DNA from: a candidate division TM6 bacterium GW2011_GWF2_28_16
GTDB taxonomy: Bacteria > Babelota > Babeliae > Babelales > UASB340
Reading direction: 5' to 3'
DNA: 64,000 nucleotides
Assembly: GCA_000989185.1 (NCBI GenBank)
Contig: LBNX01000002.1
Coordinates: 124,001 to 188,000, forward strand
Position numbers and translations under genes: made by a program. Positions 50,143 to 59,936 of this stretch are shown one piece after another. Within the stretch, counting starts at the first letter, position 1; each line of letters begins with the position of its first letter. Below the pieces are notes generated by a model, which saw nothing but the letters and a program-made list of their open reading frames with translations, made no database searches and had not been told where the DNA came from.

Positions 50143-51759
50143 GTGAGAACAGAAACTAAAGTTGGCATATTTATAATAATTGCCATAGGAATTTTTATCT
50201 ATTTAAGCGTTAACATTGGTGCTTTGCGTTTGGATACAGCGCAATATAATATATATAAAACATATTTTGATGATACTGGTGGGTTAGATGTAAAAGCTCC
50301 AATTAAAATAGCTGGTGTAGATGTTGGTTGGGTAGATTCTATTGAATTACTTTCTGACGGCAAAGCAGAAATTGTAATGCGAATAAATAAAAATATTCGA
50401 TTAGCTAAAAATGCATATGCTGTTATTGGGCAAGAAGGTTTGATTGGAACAAAAACTTTAGAAATTGAACCCGGAGATCCTCAAACTGGAACTTTATTAC
50501 CAGGCAGTGTGCTTTCGATTCCTGGCAGAGCTCCTGCAAGTGTTAGCGATTTGTTAGATCAATTTAGAGATATTGCATCATCTGTTCAAGATATTGCATA
50601 TTCATTTAAAAATGTTTTTGGTACTCAAAAAGGTGAAGAAAATATGAAGCAGGCTTTAGATGGAATTACAAAAGCATCTAATAGAATTGCTGATTTTTCT
50701 GAAGTTTTAGAGCGTACTATGAAAAACAACGAAGATAATATTAATACATCGTTAACGAATATAAACAATGTTATGGGGCATGCAAATGAAAGAGCTCCTT
50801 CGATATTAAGACATTTAGATGAAACTATTCCATCTATAAAAGATACTTCAGATAGATTAAGAGTTGCCTTTGCAGATGATACATTGCCAAAAGTAAGTTC
50901 TGCATTTAAGAGTTTAGAAGCTACATCAGATCAAGCTAAAGATACATTTAAAGAAGCTGAAATGGTTGTAGAAAAAATTAATACAGGTAAAGGTCTTATT
51001 GGTAAACTTGTTAACGAAGACGAAACTTATGATGATATTAAAAAGACTGTAAGAGGCCTTAAGGATTATGTTTCAAAAACTCAGTCACTATTAGTTGATG
51101 TTGATATGCATTCAGAGTTAGGTGTAGATAGAGATTGGAACTCAAAAGGTTATTTTGATTTAAGAATAAGACCAACACAAGATTATTTTTATCAGATACA
51201 ATTAATTTCAGATGAGCGTGGCATTGTCGTAGATCGAGACGAAGAGCATAGAAATTGGTTAGATAATAATTATAATGAAATTAATGTAAATGAACTTGAT
51301 TATGGAAATACAGATTTTGGTAAAGCACAAAAAGCTCATGATTTACTAGAGTTTGCACCTATTAAAGACAAAGTAAAAAAGAAGAAAAATAATATTGCAT
51401 TTGGTTTACAATTTGGTAAACGTTTTGATCGCTTAGCTTTACGTATTGGTATGTTTGAAAATTCGTTTGGTATGGCATGTGATTATTATTTGCCATTAAA
51501 AACAGATAAAATTCATTGGATAACTTCGTTAGAAGCATTTGATTTTAAAGGTCTAAATAGAATTGATGAAAATAGACCTCATATAAGATGGTTAAACAAA
51601 GTATTCTTTATGAAGAATTTATACACTGCATTCGGATTTGGAGATATGATAGGTAAACATACTTCTGAACCATTTGTTGGTGGTGGTATAAGATTTGGTG
51701 ATGATGATCTTAAATATTTATTTTCAGCATTGCCGTTAGGTAAAGCAACAGCTAAGTAA
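50143..51759 (+). CDS. MCE-domain (MlaD-like) protein with long C-terminal extension
   Basis: N-term TM then YKTYFDDTGGLDVKAPIKIAGVDVGWVDSIEL...VIGQEGLIGTKTLEIEPG; C-terminal region rich in alternating aromatic/polar residues. Confidence 0.88.
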   Translation: MRTETKVGIFIIIAIGIFIYLSVNIGALRLDTAQYNIYKTYFDDTGGLDVKAPIKIAGVDVGWVDSIELLSDGKAEIVMRINKNIRLAKNAYAVIGQEGLIGTKTLEIEPGDPQTGTLLPGSVLSIPGRAPASVSDLLDQFRDIASSVQDIAYSFKNVFGTQKGEENMKQALDGITKASNRIADFSEVLERTMKNNEDNINTSLTNINNVMGHANERAPSILRHLDETIPSIKDTSDRLRVAFADDTLPKVSSAFKSLEATSDQAKDTFKEAEMVVEKINTGKGLIGKLVNEDETYDDIKKTVRGLKDYVSKTQSLLVDVDMHSELGVDRDWNSKGYFDLRIRPTQDYFYQIQLISDERGIVVDRDEEHRNWLDNNYNEINVNELDYGNTDFGKAQKAHDLLEFAPIKDKVKKKKNNIAFGLQFGKRFDRLALRIGMFENSFGMACDYYLPLKTDKIHWITSLEAFDFKGLNRIDENRPHIRWLNKVFFMKNLYTAFGFGDMIGKHTSEPFVGGGIRFGDDDLKYLFSALPLGKATAK

Positions 51760-51781
51760 TAAAAAGAATATTAAATAAAAA

Positions 51782-51818
51782 AAAGTCCCGGTTTTTTATA
51801 GCCGGGATTTTTTTTATG
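51782..51818 (+). terminator. rho-independent terminator
   Basis: gtcccggttttttatagccgggatttttttt. Confidence 0.8.
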
Positions 51819-51942
51819 CATCGTAAGAATCTAATTCTGTTTCTTCTTCTGATTCATCATTAAAAATAAAGCCTGTATCGTAAACAGTGTAATCGTAGGA
51901 TGAATTATATTGTGAATCATAATTTATTGCATCGTAAGGCAT
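51814..51942 (-). CDS. small Tyr/Asp-rich protein (42 aa), not in ORF track
   Basis: ATG with AAGGA 8-10 nt upstream; MPYDAINYDSQYNSSYDYTVYDTGFIFNDESEEETELDSYDA*. Confidence 0.5.
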   Translation of the reverse strand: MPYDAINYDSQYNSSYDYTVYDTGFIFNDESEEETELDSYDA

Positions 51943-52204
51943 GGCTTTTTCCTTGTTAAAATCGTTATTTTGTGCTATTTGTAAGTCCCCCGTAAATACA
52001 AAGATATATTACACCTGTTTTTGGCTTTGGCAATGCAAAAAGTCGATATTTGTTTAAAAATTCAGGAATATTTTTTTTTATATATAGGAAATGCTAAAAA
52101 ATTACAAATATAAAATAAATTTGTAGCTTAATTATGTTGTTTTTGTTATATTTATATTAAATATATTGGGGATTTAGCAGTTTTTGCTATTAAATAGGGT
52201 TTTT

Positions 52205-53284
52205 ATGTTTAAATGTTTAGAATTTAAAAAAAATATTAAATTTCTGTTAGCGATAGCTCTATTTGGGTTATTGATTCCATTTTACGTAAGTTCAATGGAA
52301 AGATTTAACCCAAGTTGCAAAAAAATATTAAAAAATGAAATTCCTAAAAATATATTTGAAGAAGATTTTGCTATTTATAATGGGATTCGATATCCAATAA
52401 TTAGTTCTGGGACAGAAAAATTTGTATATGAATATGGTTCTGAATATGTTCTTATAAAATATAAAGAATTATATGATTCTAAAAATAAAATATATTTTAG
52501 CAATTTTAGTAAAGAGCTTTCGTGTTTAATAAATCTGGAACATGAAAATATAATAAAATTAATTGGTTGTAATGAACCTGATAAAATTTTAATAGAAGAG
52601 CGCGCTAGTTTTAATTTAAATTCTTTTTTATCTCAATCAAAATCAATTGGGCCAAAGACTAAAACAAAAATAGCAAAAGACATAGCAAGTGGACTTGCTT
52701 ACATGCATGCAAATGATTTTGTTCATAGAGATTTAAAGCTAGAAAATATTGTAATATTTGAACAATCTAAAAATGGTAAAAAATATGTAACGGCAAAAAT
52801 TATAGATTTTGGTTATTCAAATAATTGTTTTAAAGATAGTGATTATTCAAAAAATAATTACGCAATAGGCACTATTTTTTATGTAGATCCTAGATATTGG
52901 GAATTATATAGAGTTACGAGCAGTACAGAAAGCCAAAATATAGAATATCATAAATATAGTGATATTTTTGCATTTGGAATTCTTATGTATGAAATTTTTT
53001 ATCAACTGTCTGTATGCGAATATTATAATTCAAATGTATTTAGTTTTAATAAAAAGATTAGAAATATGTATTCAATTAAAAGTTTTGATTTTAGAAAGCA
53101 GGTATATGTTGCCAATGCCTATGTTGATGAGAATTGGCGTCCACCTTTGGATGATGAAAAAGTTGATCCTAAAATAAATGATTTAATTAAAAGATGTTGG
53201 GATAATGATCCAGAAAAAAGGCCAACAGCAGAACAAATTGTAATAGAGTTACAAGATTATTTTAATGAGTTAAATAATAATTAA
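52205..53284 (+). CDS. eukaryotic-type Ser/Thr/Tyr protein kinase with signal sequence
   Basis: VLIKYK, FVHRDLKLENIVIF, IIDFGYSNN, SDIFAFGILMYEIF, RCWDNDPEKRPTAEQI; N-term FLLAIALFGLLIPFYVSS. Confidence 0.92.
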   Translation: MFKCLEFKKNIKFLLAIALFGLLIPFYVSSMERFNPSCKKILKNEIPKNIFEEDFAIYNGIRYPIISSGTEKFVYEYGSEYVLIKYKELYDSKNKIYFSNFSKELSCLINLEHENIIKLIGCNEPDKILIEERASFNLNSFLSQSKSIGPKTKTKIAKDIASGLAYMHANDFVHRDLKLENIVIFEQSKNGKKYVTAKIIDFGYSNNCFKDSDYSKNNYAIGTIFYVDPRYWELYRVTSSTESQNIEYHKYSDIFAFGILMYEIFYQLSVCEYYNSNVFSFNKKIRNMYSIKSFDFRKQVYVANAYVDENWRPPLDDEKVDPKINDLIKRCWDNDPEKRPTAEQIVIELQDYFNELNNN

Positions 53285-53300
53285 AATAGGGGATGGGTTT

Positions 53301-54476
53301 ATGATAAAAAATATATTAAATATAAAAAGAATAATTTTTAAATTATTAATTATATTATTTTTTGCTCAGCCATTACTTGGTATGGAAGAACAAAAAACTG
53401 AAAAAAAATCACGTAAACATCATAAACATGTATCCCGTGAAGAGCGAGAAACAAGAAAACAACTAGAAAAAATGGGTTATACTAAAGAGCAAGTAGAGTT
53501 GTTTTTTAGTGAAAAAACTGTTGAACTAGAAATTAAAGAAATTAAAGAAATAATTTGGGATAATCCTGATAATAAAATTTTAGAATTTAATGTTTTTGAA
53601 AAGTTTGAAAATTTATCAAAGCTTTATCAATTAACTGAATATTTAAAAATTGTTTCTTCTGGTGGTGAAAAGAATATTTATGCTGGGTTGTTTAATGGCC
53701 AAGAATGTGTTTATTTAATTTATAAACAAGACAAACAATTAAAAGATACTTTAGAATCTAGATTTAATAGTGAAGTTAATATGTTAACTGAGCTACAAGG
53801 TTGTGAAAATATAATAAAATTACTTGGCTATGATCAAAAAAATAAAATAATAGTTTTAGAAAAGTGTAAATATAATTTAAAAGATTATATTTATAAAAAT
53901 ATGTCTACTATTACAGTAGAACAGCAACAATCTTTAATTAAAAATATGTTAAATGGTATAAAAGAGATGCATGATAGAAATATTATTCATAATGATATTA
54001 AGCCAGATAATATGGTTTTAAATGACGATTTAAAAATTAAATTTATAGACTTTGGTTTTGCTTGTAAGTTAGATGAAAATAAAGATTTTTGTAATTTAAC
54101 TAAACCTGTAGGTAGCCATTTTTATCTTGCTCCAGAATATTATAGTTATGTTGGTTTTACAGAATCTAAAAATGATTTTGATGATGGATATAAATATTAT
54201 AAATCTGGCGATATTTATTCTTTGGGTTGGGTTATATATTTTGTAATTTCAGGAAAATCTGTTACAGATTTGTTCAAAAATTCTTTTCCAGAGATGGCTA
54301 GAGTTTTTAACGAAGGATATGAATTTGTTGATGAACTCGAAAAAATAGATAATGAGTTTGGCAATAATATTTTAGAACAAATAGTTAAACCTTGTTTGAA
54401 TTTAAATTCTGAAGATAGACCTACAATATATAAAATTATAGAAATATTTAAAGATATTAACTCAAGCGAAGATTAA
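53301..54476 (+). CDS. eukaryotic-type protein kinase with signal sequence (second copy)
   Basis: IIHNDIKPDNMVL, KFIDFGFACK, GSHFYLAPEYY, GDIYSLGWVIYFV, CLNLNSEDRPTIYKI; N-term LLIILFFAQPLLGM. Confidence 0.9.
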   Translation: MIKNILNIKRIIFKLLIILFFAQPLLGMEEQKTEKKSRKHHKHVSREERETRKQLEKMGYTKEQVELFFSEKTVELEIKEIKEIIWDNPDNKILEFNVFEKFENLSKLYQLTEYLKIVSSGGEKNIYAGLFNGQECVYLIYKQDKQLKDTLESRFNSEVNMLTELQGCENIIKLLGYDQKNKIIVLEKCKYNLKDYIYKNMSTITVEQQQSLIKNMLNGIKEMHDRNIIHNDIKPDNMVLNDDLKIKFIDFGFACKLDENKDFCNLTKPVGSHFYLAPEYYSYVGFTESKNDFDDGYKYYKSGDIYSLGWVIYFVISGKSVTDLFKNSFPEMARVFNEGYEFVDELEKIDNEFGNNILEQIVKPCLNLNSEDRPTIYKIIEIFKDINSSED

Positions 54477-54943
54477 TAATTAAAATTAATATCTTTAAAT
54501 AATTTTTTTAAAATATTTTGTTCAAGTTTATGCATAACTTTATAATCTTGATCAGTAATATGGTCGTAGCCAAGTAAGTGAACTAGGCCATGTGTAATAA
54601 TTCGAATTAAATATATCTTAAAGTCGAGATTAAGTTTTTTACTGTCTTTTAGACAATATTCTAGAGAAATTATTATATCGCCCAAATTTTGGTCTTCCGG
54701 AGTTTGGGCCTTAATTTTTTCTCCCTGTTTTAAATTTGGGTAAAAAGGGAAAGAAAGTATATCTGTTGGTTTGTTTTTACCCCTAAATTTTTTATTAAAA
54801 TTTTTTATGGTTATATTTGTTGTAAACCAAATATTTACATCAAAATTTGGATAATTTAATAATTCAAGTATTTTTTGTACTTGTTTTTTTACGTATTTTG
54901 GGTCAATTTTTATCTTTTTTTGCGTATTTTTTAATAAAATCAT
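54473..54943 (-). CDS. ybeY: endoribonuclease YbeY
   Basis: FRGKNKPTDILSFPF, LGDIIIS, HGLVHLLGYDH zinc motif. Confidence 0.95.
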   Translation of the reverse strand: MILLKNTQKKIKIDPKYVKKQVQKILELLNYPNFDVNIWFTTNITIKNFNKKFRGKNKPTDILSFPFYPNLKQGEKIKAQTPEDQNLGDIIISLEYCLKDSKKLNLDFKIYLIRIITHGLVHLLGYDHITDQDYKVMHKLEQNILKKLFKDINFNY

Positions 54944-55049
54944 ATTATTTTCCTCTTTTACTTATAATAAACACCGTTGTTTATATTTTCAAATACATGT
55001 AAAATATAAGATATTTTTTAAAATTTATTAGTTTTTAGAAAGGTTTAAT

Positions 55050-55694
55050 GTGTCTCATCAAAGATTAAATGTTGTTTTTGAACAAACAGAATTTTTATTA
55101 TCTAAACAAAAAGAATTAGTTAATTTTGTAGAAAAAATTTATACAAATTTATTAGGTCTTTTAGAATCAGAAATAAACAAAAATACAAAAGATTTAGAAG
55201 ATTTAAAAGCTATTCATGCAAATATTTCTAATCATTATAATAGTTTGTCTGCAGATATAAAAGAAGATATATCTTTTATAGAAGAACAATTAAATGCTAT
55301 TGCTCAAGTAAAAAATGTTCAAGATAGTGCAAAAGCTGAAGAATTGTTAAATATGATTGTAGATAAAGATGATACTCTTGTAGAAACTCAAGAGTTTAAA
55401 AAACAAGTAGAACAGGATTTGGGAAATTCTTTTAAAGAATTAGAATATATGAGCCAAGATCTTACAAATGCTATTAAAGAAGGTAAGGCAAAAGAAGTAC
55501 GTTTAATGTTAGAAGCTGTAGAATCTCATGAACATGATTTAAATTGTGGTTGTTGTGATGATGAATCTTGCGATGAGTCTTGCAATGAGAGCGCATGTTC
55601 ATCTTGTTCAGGTTGTTCTGGAAAAGATGCTGGGGATGATGCAGAAAAAGATACAGATATATTTGAATTTTTTAAAGAAAAAGATAATAAATAA
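55050..55694 (+). CDS. predicted coiled-coil protein with Cys-rich acidic tail
   Basis: Glu/Lys-rich helical pattern then CGCCDDESCDESCNESACSSCSGC. Confidence 0.75.
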   Translation: MSHQRLNVVFEQTEFLLSKQKELVNFVEKIYTNLLGLLESEINKNTKDLEDLKAIHANISNHYNSLSADIKEDISFIEEQLNAIAQVKNVQDSAKAEELLNMIVDKDDTLVETQEFKKQVEQDLGNSFKELEYMSQDLTNAIKEGKAKEVRLMLEAVESHEHDLNCGCCDDESCDESCNESACSSCSGCSGKDAGDDAEKDTDIFEFFKEKDNK

Positions 55695-55715
55695 AAATAA
55701 ATATAAAAATTAAAT

Positions 55716-57305
55716 ATGAGAACTTTTTGTAGCAAATTAAAAAATAAATTTTATAAGAGCGAAGAACAAGCTTTTTTTAAAATTAAAAAAGAATTTGAAC
55801 ATAACGGGGATCTTATTCATGTAAGCCAACTTTTGATGTTTGCGCATCAAAGATTCCCTAATAAAATAGCTCTTGTTTGTGATAATAGAGAAATAACATA
55901 TAAAGAATTTTATTATAGGTCTTTATTGTTTAGTAATAAACTAAAAAGCCTAGGTGTTAAACCAAGAGACAAAGTTATTTTGTATTCAGGTAATAGCATA
56001 GATTTTTATGTTGCTTATTTTGCTATATGGCAAATAGGAGCAATAATAGTTCCTATAAATATTTTTTTACATCAAAAAGAATTTATTTATGTTGCCAATA
56101 ATTCTGATGCCGAAGTAATTTTTGTTGATCAGGAATTAAAACAAAATTTTGATAAAATATCTTTAAATGAATTACCCAATATAAAAATTGTTTTAAATAA
56201 TAATGATCTGGATTGGGAATCTAGTTTAGATAATTTAGACAAAATAGATTTTGAGCCAATTATTAATAATATAGAAGAGTTAGCGTTAATATTATATACA
56301 TCTGGAACAACAGGAAAACCTAAAGGTGTAATGCTTTCTTCTAAAAATATAATAGTAAATGCATTGCAGGATTATGTTCGTTTATTAGGTACAAATAAAA
56401 GTGAAAATGAAAGATTTTTTTCTGTATTACCATTATTTCATGTATTTGCTCAAAATACATGTATGTGGTTACCTGTGATGACAGGATCTGCTGCTATTAT
56501 TGTAAAAAAGATAGATAGAAAATTAATATTGCAAGGTTTACAAAAAAAACCAACGGTATTTTTTGGATTCCCTGCTTTATTTGGTTTGCTATGTTTGTTA
56601 AAAACTGCACCTTTAGATTCTATTCGATTATTTATTTCTGGTGCAGATGCTATGACCGATAAAATTCGTATGGGGTTTGCATTAATATATGGACGTAAAA
56701 TTTGTGCAGGATATGGGCTTACAGAAGCCGCACCGGTTATTGCTGTTAATCATGAAAATGAAGTTCTAGCAACGCATTATGTTGGTTATCCATTGTTTGG
56801 CATAAAATGTGATATTCGAGATGATAATGGAAATAGTTTACCAGCAAATAGTATAGGCACTCTTTGGGTTAAAGGTGATAATGTTATGATGGGTTATTAT
56901 AAATCACCAGAAGAGACTTCAAAAATACTTATTGATGGCTGGCTTAATACTGGAGATCTTGGTTCTATAAATAATGCTGGTTATTTATCTATAAGTGGTA
57001 GAAACAAAGATTTAATAATTCATAAGGGATTTAATATTTATCCTCAAGAAATAGAAAATGTTTTACTTTCTCACCCAAAAGTTATGCAAGCTGCAGTTAT
57101 TGGATTGAATGATGATGTTGCAGGGCAAATTCCTGTAGCTTTTATTGCGTCAAAAGAAAAAGATGAAAATTTAGAGAGTATGTTAAGAGAATTATGTGCT
57201 GCTAACTTGGCAAGTTATAAAATACCCAAAAAATTTATTTACTTGGAAAATTTGCCAATGAATGCTACAGGTAAGATAGACAAAAAAAGTTTACAGCAAA
57301 ATTAA
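55716..57305 (+). CDS. AMP-dependent acyl-CoA synthetase/ligase
   Basis: LILYTSGTTGKPKGVMLSSKN, GYGLTEAAPVIAVN, DGWLNTGDLG, GRNKDLIIHKGFNIYPQEIE, PMNATGKIDKKSL. Confidence 0.95.
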   Translation: MRTFCSKLKNKFYKSEEQAFFKIKKEFEHNGDLIHVSQLLMFAHQRFPNKIALVCDNREITYKEFYYRSLLFSNKLKSLGVKPRDKVILYSGNSIDFYVAYFAIWQIGAIIVPINIFLHQKEFIYVANNSDAEVIFVDQELKQNFDKISLNELPNIKIVLNNNDLDWESSLDNLDKIDFEPIINNIEELALILYTSGTTGKPKGVMLSSKNIIVNALQDYVRLLGTNKSENERFFSVLPLFHVFAQNTCMWLPVMTGSAAIIVKKIDRKLILQGLQKKPTVFFGFPALFGLLCLLKTAPLDSIRLFISGADAMTDKIRMGFALIYGRKICAGYGLTEAAPVIAVNHENEVLATHYVGYPLFGIKCDIRDDNGNSLPANSIGTLWVKGDNVMMGYYKSPEETSKILIDGWLNTGDLGSINNAGYLSISGRNKDLIIHKGFNIYPQEIENVLLSHPKVMQAAVIGLNDDVAGQIPVAFIASKEKDENLESMLRELCAANLASYKIPKKFIYLENLPMNATGKIDKKSLQQN

Positions 57306-57323
57306 AATTAGGGGAATTTTTTT

Positions 57324-58592
57324 ATGGGTATGGTTTATATAGAAATAATATTTTTTTTAATATCGTTAACATTTGCGGCTATATTTGCCTTTTTAGAGAC
57401 AGCGTTTACAGGATTAAGATTATTTAAAATAAAAGAATTGAGTTCTAAAAAGAGTAAATATTCTAGTTTATTTGATACATGGGAAGAAAATCCCCAAAGA
57501 ATTTTAATAACTATATTAATAGCCAATAATTTTGCGCATGTATTATCTTCTGTATTAATTGCCGAAATTATGGAACGTATATTTGGCGGTATAGGTTTAA
57601 TGGTCGGTGTCTTTTTGGCAACGGTAACAATATTAGTTTTTGGAGAAATTATTCCAAAGGCTGTTGCCAAGTCTCATAGCGAAAAGTTATTTCAGTCATC
57701 TTTATGGGTAATTTATTATTTATATAAATTTTTATATCCTATAGGTTCTTTTTTGATGGGAATTGCAAATTATATTTTCAAAAAATTTGGTAAAGAACAT
57801 GTTTTTGAAAAAAAATTAGATGTAGTTTCTGAAAAAGAATTGCAATTTTTGATAGATTATAGTGACGAAAAAGGTTTAATAGAAGCAGAAAAAAGTGAAA
57901 TGCTTCAAAATATATTTGGGTTAGGTCAAACTTTAGTAGATGAAATTATGGTTCCTAAAGTTGATATGCTTTTAATAGATGCTAAAACCAGTGTACAAAA
58001 AGCTGCCGATATATTTTCTAAGTCAAGATTTTCTAGAATCCCTGTTTACGAAGATAATGAAGATAATGTAATTGGTATAATTCATCAAAAAGATATTTTT
58101 GAAATTGTTTCTAGAAATAAAGATATACAACAAATTGTAAAAGATTTAATAAGACCAGTTTTGTTTGTTCCAGAAACTAAAAAAACAAATCAATTATTAA
58201 GTGAATTTTTACACAAACGCATGCATATGGCAATGATAATAGATGAGTATGGTGTAATTTCTGGTTTAGTAACACTTGAAGATGTTCTTGAAGAAATTGT
58301 GGGCGAAATTAGAGATGAACACGAAAGTATTAGGACAGATTATATACCGGTTGAAAATGGTGGATGGGTTGTTGATGCAAAAATGAGTTTGGAAAAATTA
58401 AGTGAACTTTTAGATATAGATTTTGATACACAAGAATCGAATACTCTTGCAGGATTTTTATCAGAAAAATTGCAGCACTTACCTAAAAAAGGTGAGCGAT
58501 TTGTTTATAAAAATTATTGTTTTCAGATTCAGCAAGCAACACAAAGAAAAGTTATACAAGTATTAATTTTTAATGAAAAAAAAGATGCTTAA
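57324..58592 (+). CDS. CNNM/CorC (HlyC-like) family transporter with CBS domains
   Basis: DUF21-like TM region, VDEIMVPKVDMLLID, SRFSRIPVYEDNEDNVIGIIHQKDIF, IDEYGVISGLVTLEDVLEEIVGEIRDEHE. Confidence 0.94.
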   Translation: MGMVYIEIIFFLISLTFAAIFAFLETAFTGLRLFKIKELSSKKSKYSSLFDTWEENPQRILITILIANNFAHVLSSVLIAEIMERIFGGIGLMVGVFLATVTILVFGEIIPKAVAKSHSEKLFQSSLWVIYYLYKFLYPIGSFLMGIANYIFKKFGKEHVFEKKLDVVSEKELQFLIDYSDEKGLIEAEKSEMLQNIFGLGQTLVDEIMVPKVDMLLIDAKTSVQKAADIFSKSRFSRIPVYEDNEDNVIGIIHQKDIFEIVSRNKDIQQIVKDLIRPVLFVPETKKTNQLLSEFLHKRMHMAMIIDEYGVISGLVTLEDVLEEIVGEIRDEHESIRTDYIPVENGGWVVDAKMSLEKLSELLDIDFDTQESNTLAGFLSEKLQHLPKKGERFVYKNYCFQIQQATQRKVIQVLIFNEKKDA

Positions 58593-58593
58593 T

Positions 58594-58626
58594 AAAAAAG
58601 GCCCCGTAAAAAACGGGGCCTTTTTT
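58594..58626. terminator. bidirectional rho-independent terminator between convergent genes
   Basis: aaaaaaggccccgtaaaaaacggggcctttttt. Confidence 0.9.
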
Positions 58627-58637
58627 ATTAATTGTTA

Positions 58638-59936
58638 TTAATTAATTTTATATTTCTCGTTAATTTTAAATAATGCAAATCCAATTAATGCTAATACTAT
58701 AAATGGTAAAGCATTTGCTAATCTTTCTGTACTATTTTGTCCAATTGCAAACCAGCTATAAGTTATAATTATGCATGAGGATATAAGAGCTAAAATTGTA
58801 ATAAAAACACCTAGTTTTAAACTTTTTTTAACTTGTATAGATAATAGAGATAAAAGTGTAATTATGTAAGTAGTTACTATTCCAAAATTACATAATGCAC
58901 TTAATAATGTTAAATTGTTTGCAAAACTTATTAATATAAAAATTACTAAACCTGTTAGAAAAATTGCATGTTTAGGTCTGTTTTCTCGATTAACTTTTTT
59001 GAGAATGTTTGATTTAGGTAATAAATTGTTTTCTAATATAGAATGTAAATTTGAAGAATCTGCTAAGATACATCCAAATAATGAACTAATATAGGTTATA
59101 AAAATAGCAGCAGAAAAAAAGCTAGATAATAATTTTAAAAATATAGGATTATTAATTCCTAAAAAATTAATAAAACTTAAAGAATCATATTTTACTAAAC
59201 TTTCTGCACCCATAATATTTAATAAACTGAAATGAAATATTGTATAAATTACGGCAGTACCTATAAAACTCATTAATATAACTTTGGATGGTGTATTTTT
59301 ATCACCTTCTATCAGGTGGCTTATGCTACAGGCAGCTTCAAAACCAAGAAAGCCAAATATTGCCAATGGTATTGTAAATTGTAATGTGCTTAAATTTTGC
59401 ATATTAAAATTTAAACCAGGATTAAAATAAAAAAATAGAAGTAAAATAACAAAAAATAGAGGCAATAATTTTATTATTGTTGTTATGTTTTGTATTTTAC
59501 TTACATACTTGAGACTTAAAAGATTTAAAAATAAAAATATTGAAATTAATACAATATTAAAAACTAAGTCTTGAGATCTTGCTAAATTGAGATTTAACTT
59601 GAACAATATTAATTCTTTTAGTTTTAAAAACAAAAGAGAAGATATGGCGGCAAAACCTAAAAAATAAGCCCAGCCACTTATAAATCCATAACCTTTACCC
59701 AATTCTTGTTTTGCGTAATTGTAAAAATTACCTTGTTCTGTAAAAAATTTTGTTATTTGCGCAATACTATATACTACAGGTAAAAATATTGTTGCAATTA
59801 ATGGCCAACATAAAAAACTTAAATTGCCACTTAGTTTAGATGTCGAAACAGGAACCATGTAAATTCCAACACCAATCATGATATTCATGGTAACTAAAAT
59901 TGCTGTCAGCTTAGACATTTTATGCACTGTGCTCAT
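58638..59936 (-). CDS. APC-family amino acid permease
   Basis: ~12 hydrophobic segments; MNIMIGVGIYMVPVSTSKLSG, FGFLGFEAACSISHLIEGDKNTPSKVI. Confidence 0.85.
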   Translation of the reverse strand: MSTVHKMSKLTAILVTMNIMIGVGIYMVPVSTSKLSGNLSFLCWPLIATIFLPVVYSIAQITKFFTEQGNFYNYAKQELGKGYGFISGWAYFLGFAAISSLLFLKLKELILFKLNLNLARSQDLVFNIVLISIFLFLNLLSLKYVSKIQNITTIIKLLPLFFVILLLFFYFNPGLNFNMQNLSTLQFTIPLAIFGFLGFEAACSISHLIEGDKNTPSKVILMSFIGTAVIYTIFHFSLLNIMGAESLVKYDSLSFINFLGINNPIFLKLLSSFFSAAIFITYISSLFGCILADSSNLHSILENNLLPKSNILKKVNRENRPKHAIFLTGLVIFILISFANNLTLLSALCNFGIVTTYIITLLSLLSIQVKKSLKLGVFITILALISSCIIITYSWFAIGQNSTERLANALPFIVLALIGFALFKINEKYKIN

